NCBI GenBank assembly: GCA_964645005.1
Contig: CAZXYS010000015.1
Location: 26,198-90,197, forward strand
Source of the DNA: CAZXYS01 sp964645005
GTDB lineage: Bacteria; Bacteroidota; Ignavibacteria; Kapaibacteriales; UBA2268
Length of the DNA stretch: 64,000 bases
Reading direction: 5' to 3'
This document shows positions 8,129 to 17,500 of this stretch, piece by piece. The position numbers were made by a program, and so were the translations under genes. Position 1 is the stretch's first letter. Each line of letters starts with the position of its first letter. Under the pieces are notes generated by a model. The model was not told the origin of the DNA. It saw only the letters and a list, made by a program, of their open reading frames with translations, and made no database searches.

Positions 8129-8870
8129 CAGAAATGGAAAGGGAATACGAAAAAGTCATCCTGAGCGCAGCGAAGGATCCAGCGCGCCTGTCCGGTCAGT
8201 TGATACGACTGACCGCAAAAAACTGAAAATCGCCAAAACATCCGTTTTATATCTCTTCCTCATATTAGGCGGACTCTGGCATTTGCTGGGCTTCTTCCAT
8301 CAGACTATGAAGATACTCGCCGGACCCGTATTGATAGCTCTAAGCATCTGGCTTTTCTTAGAATTTTTCTTTGCGAATAAAGACAAGAACTTCAGGTATA
8401 AATTAGTCAGCTATTCGATCGTGCTTGTGTCAGTCAGTTGGTACATAGAATTCATCGGCGTAGATACGGGTATGATCTTCGGCGAATACGTATATGGCGG
8501 CGTATTGCTTCCGGCGCTGTCAAGTGTGCCCGCAGCAATAGGATTCGCTTGGCTTACGACGCTGTTCGCTTCGACGGGGGTAGTCCCGCTTTTCAGAAAA
8601 CGCTTCAAACCACTGATCCATGCTCTGTTCACAGCCCTTCTAATGACATTCTTCGATTTCCTCATGGAACCTGCTGCAACCAAACTCAACTACTGGAACT
8701 GGGCTGGCGGTACAGTCCCGTTATTGAACTACATCTCGTGGTTCGTCTTCGGATTCATATTTTCTTATGCAGGAATAAGGCTAAACCTTTTCCGGGGCAA
8801 AATTCCCGCCATAGCGCCGCATTTTTACTTTGCGCAGGTTGTATATTTTTTGATGATATATTTGAAGTGA
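8118..8870 (+). CDS. cruF: CruF-type carotenoid 1',2'-hydratase (DUF422 family)
   Basis: About 250 residues with six or so membrane helices from residue 37 on. EFIGVDTGMIFGEYVYGG at about 110-127 and the following LPALSSVPAAIGFAW match the DUF422 family of CruF and bisanhydrobacterioruberin hydratase, which add water to the psi-end of carotenes. The start at 8118 overlaps the glycosyltransferase stop by 11 bp. Residues 13-22 (SHPERSEGSS) are the translation of a dispersed palindromic repeat, so the first 35 residues are non-conserved; no alternative ATG, GTG or TTG start lies between there and the first helix. The gene ends base to base with the convergent DUF5916 gene. Confidence 0.8.
   Translation: MQNNRNGKGIRKSHPERSEGSSAPVRSVDTTDRKKLKIAKTSVLYLFLILGGLWHLLGFFHQTMKILAGPVLIALSIWLFLEFFFANKDKNFRYKLVSYSIVLVSVSWYIEFIGVDTGMIFGEYVYGGVLLPALSSVPAAIGFAWLTTLFASTGVVPLFRKRFKPLIHALFTALLMTFFDFLMEPAATKLNYWNWAGGTVPLLNYISWFVFGFIFSYAGIRLNLFRGKIPAIAPHFYFAQVVYFLMIYLK
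8155..8180 (+). repeat. SHPERSEGS-family intergenic repeat captured inside the cruF reading frame
   Basis: The sequence from 8155, GTCATCCTGAGCGCAGCG, continuing GAAGGATCC, is the conserved unit of a repeat normally found between genes. Here it is in frame within the N-terminus of the hydratase gene (codons 13-22). A degenerate fragment of the same family is seen at 63975-63997 and another, inverted, at about 41871-41891. Confidence 0.75.
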
Positions 8871-11483
8871 CTAATCAACCGGCAGCCAATAAGAAATTTT
8901 CAGCGCAAAGGTATTTATCCCCTCAGCGCCTGCCGAGCCGAACATATCGCCAATGCCAACAGGCGATCTCGACCTTCTATTCTTCAACCGATTCTGCTGC
9001 CAGACGAGAAATATCGTGCTTCCCGGCAGATATTGCCAGCGAAGAACTACGTTGCTGCGAAATGACAGGACATTAAAATCATTCCGGGTAAATTCGAAGC
9101 TCTCGTCGCCGTCGACCACTTTGTATTCGCCTTCTTCCTGCCCGGATATAATTGTTCCATTTTCGCCGTAATAGCGTAGTTCCTTGCTTTCGGGCTTTTT
9201 CAACTCCCCGAAATCGTAGTACCTGCCGCTTGCCGCGAAAGGCTCTGCATATATCTCGAGGGTCAGATCGGGCGAAAAGGCATAATTCAGTCTGAAAGTA
9301 GTCGAAAGCGTATTCCTCCGGATATATGAAAAGATATAGCGATTGTTGTAAGTTGTGGGATTGCCTGTTGGGATAGTTGTGATGTATTGCCTGTCTTCAA
9401 TCCGGTAGTTATATCCGGGGCTGACGCTGAATTCCAGTCTGCCGGTTGTCTGCATTCTGAAACTGCCTCTGGTATTGAATTCCATTCTGCCGGTTTCCGA
9501 ATGCGAATAACTAATATTTGCCGATCCCCTTATCTTTCGGCTCCAGTCGCTGGAATACCCCGTTGCAAATACATTTTCCATTGCCAGTCCCATAATTGGA
9601 CCGCCTCTCGTCAGATTATCGCTTAATCCAGGGAAATAATGCTCGAAATTAAATGAAATAGATGAACGATCATGAAAAGTCAGATTAGTACTCAACTCGA
9701 GTTTTTCCCGCAGGCTAAGCCCGCCGAAATTCCTTTCCTGATTTCCCGCAAGAGAAAAATTATAGCTGTAGAACAAATCGCCCGGCTCATTTTCGCGGTA
9801 TGTCAGATGACCGGAAAAATTGAGATTATCCGCGGCGTGCAATTGCCCCATATCATTGATCTCGAAATTAGGCGATTCCAGCCAAACGCTGGCTCCCCAC
9901 AGCCAGTGTTCGCCTGCATTTTTCGAGAAGCCGAGATTACCCGTGCAGCCTGTCATTTCAGTGGCATTGGAATCAATTTTGACATGGTCCTGATCCGGGC
10001 GCTGGAAGTAGTGGGCGCTCGACTGCTGCACCTGCATTATCGCGTCCTCGCTTCCGAGAATATTGCTAAAGCCGAAGTGCCCGCTAAGCACGTATTCACC
10101 CTTGTTGAAGCGGATGTTCCAGTCGGCGCCGCCGGAATATGCCTGCCTCGTCAACTGATCGACGAGATACGAGTCTTCTTCCATATTCCTGTAAACACCG
10201 GTAAGCATAAGTCCGACAGTGGATGCATCCTCGCCGAATTCCTGCTGCAAACGCAGGGCATTGTAGCTTGTGAGCGGCTCGACTTTCACTTCCTTTTCCG
10301 TGGAATCAATGAAGACATCCGCGTACTCTTCGGCTGTCAGAGCGGTGACGCCGCCGACCGAGAGGCCTGACTTCGATCTGCCGGTGACTTTAGCTGCGCC
10401 GATTATCCTCGTATTATTTGGCTTGTCGATATACTCGCCGTCGGGATTGCCGTGCGGCTGCGAGCCTATCCGCCGCGAATAGAAGTAATTATGCCCGCCG
10501 CCCTCGATAAGCCTTTTCCCTTCAAGGAAGAAAGGTCGCTTTTCCGCGAAGAATGTCTCGTAAGCGGATAGATTCACTTCGGCGGGGTCGGCTTCCACCT
10601 GCCCGAAGTCGGGATTTATGGCTGCGTCCAGCGTCAGATTAGGTCCAAGTCCCATTTTATAGTCCAAACCTGCACGGAAGTTCGGTTCAACCTTGTTAAC
10701 GAATGGATTAGCTTTGTCGATGTGCGGGTTTGCTATTGTGTTACCAGCGACGTAAGGCAGCAGCTCTATCCTGCTGGACGGCGTTATCCCTTCGATTCCG
10801 ACAAGCTTCCCCATCTTCGACGACCAGCCGGTCTCATTTTTGGGAATAAGCACCCAGTAAGTATCTTCCCGCAATACGGGTATCCACCAATTAACGTTCA
10901 AACCCCAGACCTGCACTTTCTTTTTGTTAAAGCGCAGCTGCGAGAAAGGAATGCGCATCTCGGCGGTCCAGCCGGTGGAATCGATGGTTGTTCCCGCTTC
11001 CCAGATCGGATCCCAGGAATGATCCCTGTCAAACTCTTTGTCGGCAGCATGGTAATACTCCGTCCGAACACCGGATGCCGTCACACCCAGCGTATATGCC
11101 GTCCTGAAGTCCCTGTAGGTATCGAAGGAAAATTTGATGCGCTCGGAATTGCCTTCGTGATCGCGCCTGCTTACCAGCGCCTGAATACTGTCCGGGGAGC
11201 CTGCGTTCATGTGGGCGCCTATATAGAGAGCATCCTCGTCATACAAAAAGCGGACCTGAACATCGTGGGACGGTTCGGCGCCTTCGCGGGGATCTTTCTG
11301 TAAAAAATCTGTAATTGGCGGCGCTTCCCGCCAGATTTGCTCATCGAGTATGCCGTCGACTGACGGTGATTCACCTGTGATTTCGACGGCGCGGGCGGTC
11401 TTATCAGCGCCGGTTTTTTTGCTAAAAGCCGGAAATTGGACAAGAAACATTATTATATATACTATTGAAATTAATCTCTTCAA
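8871..11483 (-). CDS. DUF5916 outer-membrane barrel protein with N-terminal CBM9-like domain
   Basis: 870 residues with a signal peptide (1-22, ending Phe-Pro-Ala-Phe-Ser). The segment from about 32 to 230 (SPSVDGILDEQIWREAPP, LYIGAHM, then WTAEMRIPFSQLRF) is a CBM9-like beta-sandwich as found at the front of DUF5916 proteins. From about 255 onward come DUF5916 features such as AAINPDFGQVEADPAEVNLS and FFLEGKRLIEGG, followed by a long run of amphipathic beta strands to the end, ending near Tyr-Trp-Leu-Pro-Val-Asp. Most likely an outer-membrane protein that binds or imports glycans or other ligands; the true substrate is unknown. It converges on cruF with no gap. Confidence 0.8.
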   Translation of the reverse strand: MKRLISIVYIIMFLVQFPAFSKKTGADKTARAVEITGESPSVDGILDEQIWREAPPITDFLQKDPREGAEPSHDVQVRFLYDEDALYIGAHMNAGSPDSIQALVSRRDHEGNSERIKFSFDTYRDFRTAYTLGVTASGVRTEYYHAADKEFDRDHSWDPIWEAGTTIDSTGWTAEMRIPFSQLRFNKKKVQVWGLNVNWWIPVLREDTYWVLIPKNETGWSSKMGKLVGIEGITPSSRIELLPYVAGNTIANPHIDKANPFVNKVEPNFRAGLDYKMGLGPNLTLDAAINPDFGQVEADPAEVNLSAYETFFAEKRPFFLEGKRLIEGGGHNYFYSRRIGSQPHGNPDGEYIDKPNNTRIIGAAKVTGRSKSGLSVGGVTALTAEEYADVFIDSTEKEVKVEPLTSYNALRLQQEFGEDASTVGLMLTGVYRNMEEDSYLVDQLTRQAYSGGADWNIRFNKGEYVLSGHFGFSNILGSEDAIMQVQQSSAHYFQRPDQDHVKIDSNATEMTGCTGNLGFSKNAGEHWLWGASVWLESPNFEINDMGQLHAADNLNFSGHLTYRENEPGDLFYSYNFSLAGNQERNFGGLSLREKLELSTNLTFHDRSSISFNFEHYFPGLSDNLTRGGPIMGLAMENVFATGYSSDWSRKIRGSANISYSHSETGRMEFNTRGSFRMQTTGRLEFSVSPGYNYRIEDRQYITTIPTGNPTTYNNRYIFSYIRRNTLSTTFRLNYAFSPDLTLEIYAEPFAASGRYYDFGELKKPESKELRYYGENGTIISGQEEGEYKVVDGDESFEFTRNDFNVLSFRSNVVLRWQYLPGSTIFLVWQQNRLKNRRSRSPVGIGDMFGSAGAEGINTFALKISYWLPVD

Positions 11484-11910
11484 TTTAAATCCGCTTTTTT
11501 ATAAAATTTTCAAAATATAAACCGGCAAATTAATATTTTGTTGTGAAAAAATTGAAAAGAAGGGAATATCTGTGAAGAATGAAGTGGTAAATGAGATGAG
11601 GCTATTCGATATTAATGAAAATTAAAGAACGCCAGTCGTCGCTCAACTTCATTCTGCTCAGAATAACCCTTTTGTGTAAATCAAGGAAGGATAAAAGAAG
11701 AACAGTTCAAATCATTTAAACAAATAATAGTTTTATATTTTAGAAAAGAAAGTTAAATTGGATCATTCATAAATTTTTCTTTATTCATATTTGCATGAAT
11801 TTTAAAGAATTAAAAATTTAGCTCAAGATTTCTTTAAAAAAATTGAAAGAATTTTGCGTCTTTTTTGGACTTAATGTGTTGTAGTTATAGAACAAAAATA
11901 ACGGGCTTAC
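11484..11910. other. Divergent intergenic region between the DUF5916 gene and the ECF sigma gene
   Basis: 427 bp, very AT-rich, must hold both promoters. A fragment resembling the dispersed repeats (CAACTTCATTCTGCTCAGAA, 11645-11664) lies on the left side. On the plus strand TTGGAC (11864-11869) and TATAGAAC about 15 bp downstream could be a weak promoter for the sigma gene. No gene or RNA was recognised. Confidence 0.4.
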
Positions 11911-12480
11911 ATGAAGAGGAAGAAAAGAAATTTAAGCACGTACTCCGATGAAGAGTTGCTGCCTCTTCTGCGAAGCGGTAAGCCCGAAGCTCAGGCAGCC
12001 TTCACGGAGTTTTACAACCGGTATGCGTCGAAAGTACATGCTTATTGCATTAGCATGATCGGCGAGAAAGATCAGGCGGAAGATATTTTCCAGGAAGTGT
12101 TCGTCAAATTCTACGACACGATCTCGCCGGATAAAGAGCACTCGAACATCAAAAGCTACCTGATGACGATAGCGCGAAACCTTTGTCTGAACCACCTGCG
12201 CCAGAAACGACCGACACTGCCGGTGGAAACAATGGAAAATTTGAAAACTGAAAATATCTCTTACGAAGATGCTGAACTGTACGATCTGGTATTGAAAGCG
12301 ATGGATATGTTGGATGAAAAATACAAGGAAGCATTCATATTGCGGGAATTCGATGGGCTGACTTACAAAGAGATAGCGGAAATATTGGGACTGAATCTGT
12401 CTAACGCAAAATCCAGAGTACTCCGCGCAAGAGATAAAATTTTGAAAATTCTGGAACCTTATCTGGATGAAGTGAAGTAA
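11911..12480 (+). CDS. RNA polymerase sigma factor, ECF family
   Basis: 189 residues. Sigma region 2 occupies about 26-100 with the core-binding and -10-binding stretch QAEDIFQEVFVKFYDTI (55-71). Region 4 occupies about 123-180 with the helix-turn-helix YKEIAEILGLNLSNAKSRV (152-170). There are no extra domains. It would direct polymerase to a small envelope regulon, normally held inactive by a membrane anti-sigma factor, and the next gene has the right N-terminus for that. The 219-bp gap to that gene contains a GC-rich inverted repeat. The signal sensed is unknown. Confidence 0.9.
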   Translation: MKRKKRNLSTYSDEELLPLLRSGKPEAQAAFTEFYNRYASKVHAYCISMIGEKDQAEDIFQEVFVKFYDTISPDKEHSNIKSYLMTIARNLCLNHLRQKRPTLPVETMENLKTENISYEDAELYDLVLKAMDMLDEKYKEAFILREFDGLTYKEIAEILGLNLSNAKSRVLRARDKILKILEPYLDEVK

Positions 12481-12547
12481 ATACAGAAAGCAATTTAATT
12501 AATATAAATTAAGTAGTTATTTGACAAATCAATTCTAATTATCAAAG

Positions 12548-12638
12548 TGACATCGCGGGCTGCGGTTGCTTTATTAAAACAATAACTCGATCAATTCTTT
12601 ATTAGACTAAACAATTTTATGGGCAGCCCGCGGTGCCA
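12548..12638. repeat. GC-rich inverted repeat between sigma and anti-sigma genes
   Basis: TGACATCGCGGGCTGC (12548-12563) is mirrored by GCAGCCCGCGGTGCCA (12623-12638), with 2 mismatches in 16, around a 59-bp AT-rich loop. It is by far the most GC-rich spot in this gap. It may be a stem-loop controlling read-through or mRNA decay between the two genes, or a small mobile repeat. Confidence 0.6.
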
Positions 12639-12699
12639 CAAACTTTTGAGAAAACTAACATTTAAAAAGTTAGTAGAAAATTTTGATTATAAATATTAA

Positions 12700-13869
12700 A
12701 TGACTGATTACTCAAACATATACGACTATATCGACGGCGAGCTTTCCCCCGAGCATGAAGAAAATTTATTCAGGGAAATGGCTTCCAACGAAGACATGCG
12801 CCTTAAAATGCGGCAGATGATGGCGATCAAAACCGCTGTCAGGGAGAAAACATCGGTTTACAACCCGCCAGCGGAATCGACCGCTGCGGTTTTCTCGCGT
12901 CTCGGCTTTTCGCCGGCGGGCGTAACCGGTTACCAGCAGGCACTTACTTTTGGGCAAAAAGCTCGCCATCTCGCCAAAAAATACTATCAGGCGGCAATTA
13001 TAGCAGGAATGGCAATAATTATCGCCTTCCTGCTCATGGATAATGATACAGTCATCATCAAACACAATAGCCTCGCCGAAACAACCGGCATTCAGCAGAA
13101 GAACAATATCCCCGTTACCACAAGCAAAGAGACGACCGACAAACCGGGCGAAATCGCCAAACCGCCGGTGCAATACATCGTTGTCTCCGAAAAACCTTCC
13201 GGGGTAATGAAAGACAACACCGCTGACAATAAAACTCAAAACATAAAAAAATCCACCCCAAACTTTTTATTAGCGCAAAGCATAAATCCCCTCTTTTCAA
13301 ATGTTTTGCGTGGCAGCAGCACTATACCTTCTCTAAATTATAAATCGGAAAAATCTCTTGGTATTTCAGATTACGAAGATAAAAAACTGGGCTTGATGAT
13401 CGAGGTCAGGGGCTCGCAATACTGGTCGATGCCGGAAGAGACTATCTCTCCGCCATCGAAAGCCTGGTTCACCGACAATGCCGTCTCCATTTTCTATATG
13501 CCTGTCGAAGAACTTGCATTCGGCTTGGATTTCCGGCAGGAAAATTTCTTCCAGCGATTCGACGGTATGGACCCGAATGCCGGTCAACTCGTAACCTATG
13601 AGCAGCAGCCAAATCTCACAACTATAAGCGGCGCAGTGCGTTACATCTATCCACTGAGCGAGGATTTTCACCCATATTTCCAATTGACCGGCGGCTGGAA
13701 CAGGGTAGGAATTACCGGCAGAATGATGGGCGGGCTGGAATATTCGCCCTATCCCGCTGTTTCATTCATAATAGCAGTGGAGTACAGCTATCTCGGCTAC
13801 GAATTCCAGGACGAACAATTTGACTCGAAGAAAATCGGCATTCATTACGGAGCATCGGTTAAATTCTGA
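12700..13869 (+). CDS. Putative anti-sigma factor fused to a beta-barrel-like C-terminal domain
   Basis: 389 residues. Residues 1-50 (YDYIDGELSPEHEENLFREM) look like the short helical cytoplasmic domain of anti-sigma factors, without the zinc-binding His/Cys set. A single membrane helix lies at about 98-114. Residues 115-210 are Lys/Thr/Pro-rich and disordered-looking. From about 225 to the end the protein has alternating strands (VSIFYMPVEELAFGLDF, then YFQLTGGW) and ends in Val-Lys-Phe, as an outer-membrane barrel would. It sits after an ECF sigma gene, so anti-sigma function is likely. How one chain can hold an inner-membrane helix and a barrel-like domain is unresolved. Confidence 0.65.
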   Translation: MTDYSNIYDYIDGELSPEHEENLFREMASNEDMRLKMRQMMAIKTAVREKTSVYNPPAESTAAVFSRLGFSPAGVTGYQQALTFGQKARHLAKKYYQAAIIAGMAIIIAFLLMDNDTVIIKHNSLAETTGIQQKNNIPVTTSKETTDKPGEIAKPPVQYIVVSEKPSGVMKDNTADNKTQNIKKSTPNFLLAQSINPLFSNVLRGSSTIPSLNYKSEKSLGISDYEDKKLGLMIEVRGSQYWSMPEETISPPSKAWFTDNAVSIFYMPVEELAFGLDFRQENFFQRFDGMDPNAGQLVTYEQQPNLTTISGAVRYIYPLSEDFHPYFQLTGGWNRVGITGRMMGGLEYSPYPAVSFIIAVEYSYLGYEFQDEQFDSKKIGIHYGASVKF

Positions 13870-13870
13870 C

Positions 13871-14545
13871 ATGAAAAAGCTTTTTAACATATTGATTCTT
13901 TTAATTTTAGCACTAAGCTGCTACTCCTGCCAGGAAACCGGCTTGGAAGAAAACTACAATATAATTATCCACGATACTGACATAAAGCCATTAAAAGTCG
14001 GTAATGAGTGGAATTATGAGATAATATACTACGATTCCACCGAGTCTTTCTTCGCATCCGAGCTCTTAACGTATGAAATTACCACCAAACAATTACGAAA
14101 CGGCGAAGAATGGTATACGGAAGAACATACCGGCGAGAATTTAAATACTTCACTGGATATTACCAACCGTGATAATGGCTTGTGGAGATGGAACAGCAGT
14201 TCGGACTTTAATCCGAATCAACCTTATCGCATTGTATCTTATCCGGTTAGTATTAAGGAGGAATTCGTTGTCAGCATCTACGAAAATACTACAGACGATA
14301 CTCTAAAGATCATTCGGCAAGTCACAGACATAGGTAAAAAAGTCAAAGTAAAGGCAGGTAATTTCAGATGTATCGAATACACCGACAGAAGAATCTCTTC
14401 TGACGGTGACACCTTGGATCCATTTATAAAAGTATATTATTCTCCTCAGGTTGGCTTGATCAAAACCCTGCGCTATTATAAATTAAAAAGCGGAAGAGAG
14501 ATCCTATCGCAGGAACAGAACCTGACAAGCTATAAAATCAAATAA
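13871..14545 (+). CDS. Predicted lipoprotein of unknown function, downstream of the anti-sigma gene
   Basis: 224 residues starting at the ATG at 13871, 1 bp after the stop of the preceding gene, so translation is coupled. A lipoprotein-type signal (residues 1-20) has cysteines at 17 (Ala-Leu-Ser-Cys) and 20; the first fits a lipobox better. The mature part is mainly beta with KPLKVGNEWNYEIIYYDS near its start, as in small secreted beta-rich proteins of Bacteroidota. No family was recognised. The operon position suggests that it acts in, or is a target of, the same envelope-stress circuit. Confidence 0.72.
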   Translation: MKKLFNILILLILALSCYSCQETGLEENYNIIIHDTDIKPLKVGNEWNYEIIYYDSTESFFASELLTYEITTKQLRNGEEWYTEEHTGENLNTSLDITNRDNGLWRWNSSSDFNPNQPYRIVSYPVSIKEEFVVSIYENTTDDTLKIIRQVTDIGKKVKVKAGNFRCIEYTDRRISSDGDTLDPFIKVYYSPQVGLIKTLRYYKLKSGREILSQEQNLTSYKIK

Positions 14546-14560
14546 TCCAAATTGATTGAT

Positions 14561-17500
14561 TTACCAGCCATAGCCAATGGAGAACATATAAACAGGTTTT
14601 GACCAGTTATTGAACTCATAACGCCAGGCAATATCCAGACTGACAGGAAATCTGAACAACGCAGTCCTAAAACCTATCCCGGAACTAATAAATAAATTGT
14701 TTGATACAGGATTTCCGTTTTCATTGATTTTTGTGGCTATGAACTCATCGTTCCATGCACCAGCCATATCATAGAAAAATGCTCCCTGCATCCCATGGAG
14801 CAAAAGCGGGATAGGACCTGCAATAAGAGCTGTAATTAATGGATAGCGTAATTCAAAGTTGGTCATAAAAAACTTTGATCCTTGCGCAGCATTGATCGGA
14901 TAACCGCGCAGAGGCATTATCAAAAGATCATTTATAAAAGCAAAGTCTTCCGGATCGTTAAAAGGTAATTGGTCGTTTTTAAAATTAGCAAAAAGCCAGT
15001 TTTCCGTACCGCCAAGCACAAATTTTTGCTGATTAGGACCAAAGCTTGCTCCGGCAGAGCCCCTCATAGCTATTGTTAGAAAATCTTTTATTATTGGTTG
15101 ATAATAACGGGCATCGGTTTTTAAAGACATGAAAGATATCCCCTGGCTGCCTATTTTAGGCGTTCCATTGAATTGCATATAGTATCTGAATCCTTTTTGA
15201 GGTGAAAACGAACCCCATATTACATCATCGTGTACAAATCTGGCTTCCGGTACTAACATCATAGTTGATTCAGAAGGCTCGGAAGGTCTGTCAACGTTTT
15301 CTTTGGCTGAGTTAAGCCACTGCATGCCCCATTCTACCCTGTTATATTTATCGAACGGATAACTGGCATACATTCTCGCACCCCAATTCCTGAAACGATA
15401 TAGGTAATCACCATTGTTCTCACCCTGATTCCTTAAATAAACAAAACCTGCATAGTGAAGCGCGGTAATATTATAATCAATTATTTCCGGCAGATAATTA
15501 TATGATAGAAGGAAGGAACTATTCCGCAGATCAAGCAATAGGTTTGCCTGGAAATATATCTGATGATTACCGAGTATATCGCTGAACAGCATCTGTGTTA
15601 CTCCCTGGAATCCCCAGAAAGTACTGTAACCGGGATTTCCGAGTATTAAATCCGGCGTGAATTTAAGTTTATAATCCTTTTCAACGAATGTTGTGTCTTC
15701 ATAGCCGGGTTCATCACTTGCTTCCATACTGACAACCTCGCTTTCCTTCCGGACTTCCTTGTTGGGTTTAACAACCTCCTGATAATCAAAATTAACTGAA
15801 AAATCTCCATAGCCCTCCAATTTTTGATCCTTATCAGTTTTGAAATCCTCAGCAATGAATTGTTTTACATCTTCTCTTTTTTCCAGCCATTCTTTTCGGT
15901 ATTTGGTTAAGGGCAGTTCTTCGATATCCGGATCTTTTTCGAACGGATATCTGATAAAGTAAATGTCATATCCGGCATTCTTTTGCACGGAAAAAAACAA
16001 CTTCGAATCGTCAGATGATAGTGATATCTGAGTGATACCATTTAAAGAATTCGTCTTTGGCTTTACGTTTCCTGTAACTAAGTCAAGCGAATATACATTG
16101 CCAATGCCATTTTTATCCGAAACATACAGCAGTTTGTTGTCATCTGATGATACCGCCAATGAAATCTTCCTGTATTCCGGATCATTTGTTAACCGTGTAA
16201 TTTCTCCGGTAGTTATGTCCACAGAATAAATATCCGTACTGGTAACATCATGATTCCAAATTTCTGTTTTGTCGTTTTTACCGTCATTATCAGTATCACC
16301 GAGTCTATCTGAAATAAAGTATATCTTCTTTGATTGCGGCGACCAAATAGGATGCATTTCAGAATAATAATCATCGGTAACACGTTTCAATTCCTTAGTT
16401 TTCAAGTCATATGTCCTAATATCGCTTTTCACTTCATCAGAACTTATAAATGCCAGGCTATTGCCATCCGGCGACCATACCACCGATGTAATGGATTTAA
16501 TTCCAAAAGTCAGTTTCTCGTAATCACCGGTTTTAGCATCGACAATAAATATAGCGTCTTCAGGTCCTGCTTTAGCCGAAATGGCAAGTTTTGTACCTTT
16601 CGGATTCCATGAAATACCGGGAGTCAGAAAGTTAAGATCTTCGAAATCCTGCGCTCTGTTACTGCTTACTAATTGCCTTCGGCTGTCTTCATCCCCAACT
16701 TTTTGAATAAATACCTTAAAGACACCTTTCTCATCTGCCATGAAAGCAATTTTCTCACCGTCGGGAGACACTGCCGGCGAAGTATTATAAAAATTGCCCT
16801 GATCTTTATGATCGGTCACGGCTACAGCGAAATCGTCCGGGTCCTGAAAAACATCTAAATCAGGCCAGTAGTATTTTTTCAAATCTTTTTGCCACTGTTC
16901 ATTGAAATCTTTAAGGTCCATATTAAAAGTGCTGAGAAAAGCACCCTCGAGAGTCCGATTTATTTTTAATCGGTTCAATAGATCACCAACTCGTTCTTCA
17001 CCATATTTATTAGCAATGTACCAATAGAAAGTCTGCCCGCCGCGATAAGCAAGGAAACCGCCCATTCTCTGTAATGGCGGTAGTTCTTCGCTTATCACAA
17101 GATCGCGCATGAACATGTCGGTCTTGGTATCCATGCCTTCGAGGCTGGAAAATTCGCATAATCCTTCATTCATCCAAAGCGGCAATTGCACTGTGCTGCC
17201 TGATGAAATCGAGGACTGCACTGTGCCGCCGTAAAACATAACATTGATGACAGCATGGACCAACTCATGATGGATAACATGATCCATCTGGGAGTAATCA
17301 CCCTGGAAAGGTAAGACCACTCTATTTTTAAACATTTCAGTAACACCGCCTACACCTTCGGGCATTACCATCATTACTACATTTGTCTGTTGGAATTCAT
17401 TATGTGTGTCATATACTACGATAGTCACTCGCTGGCTTAGTTTAAAATTTAGCAAGTCCTGAATATCCTTCAGAGATTCTTCCGCTCTAAGTGCAGTATA

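Noticed and set aside
9672..10370. 232-residue plus-strand frame inside the DUF5916 gene
   Set aside because: Shadow of the long minus-strand gene, whose domains are clear.
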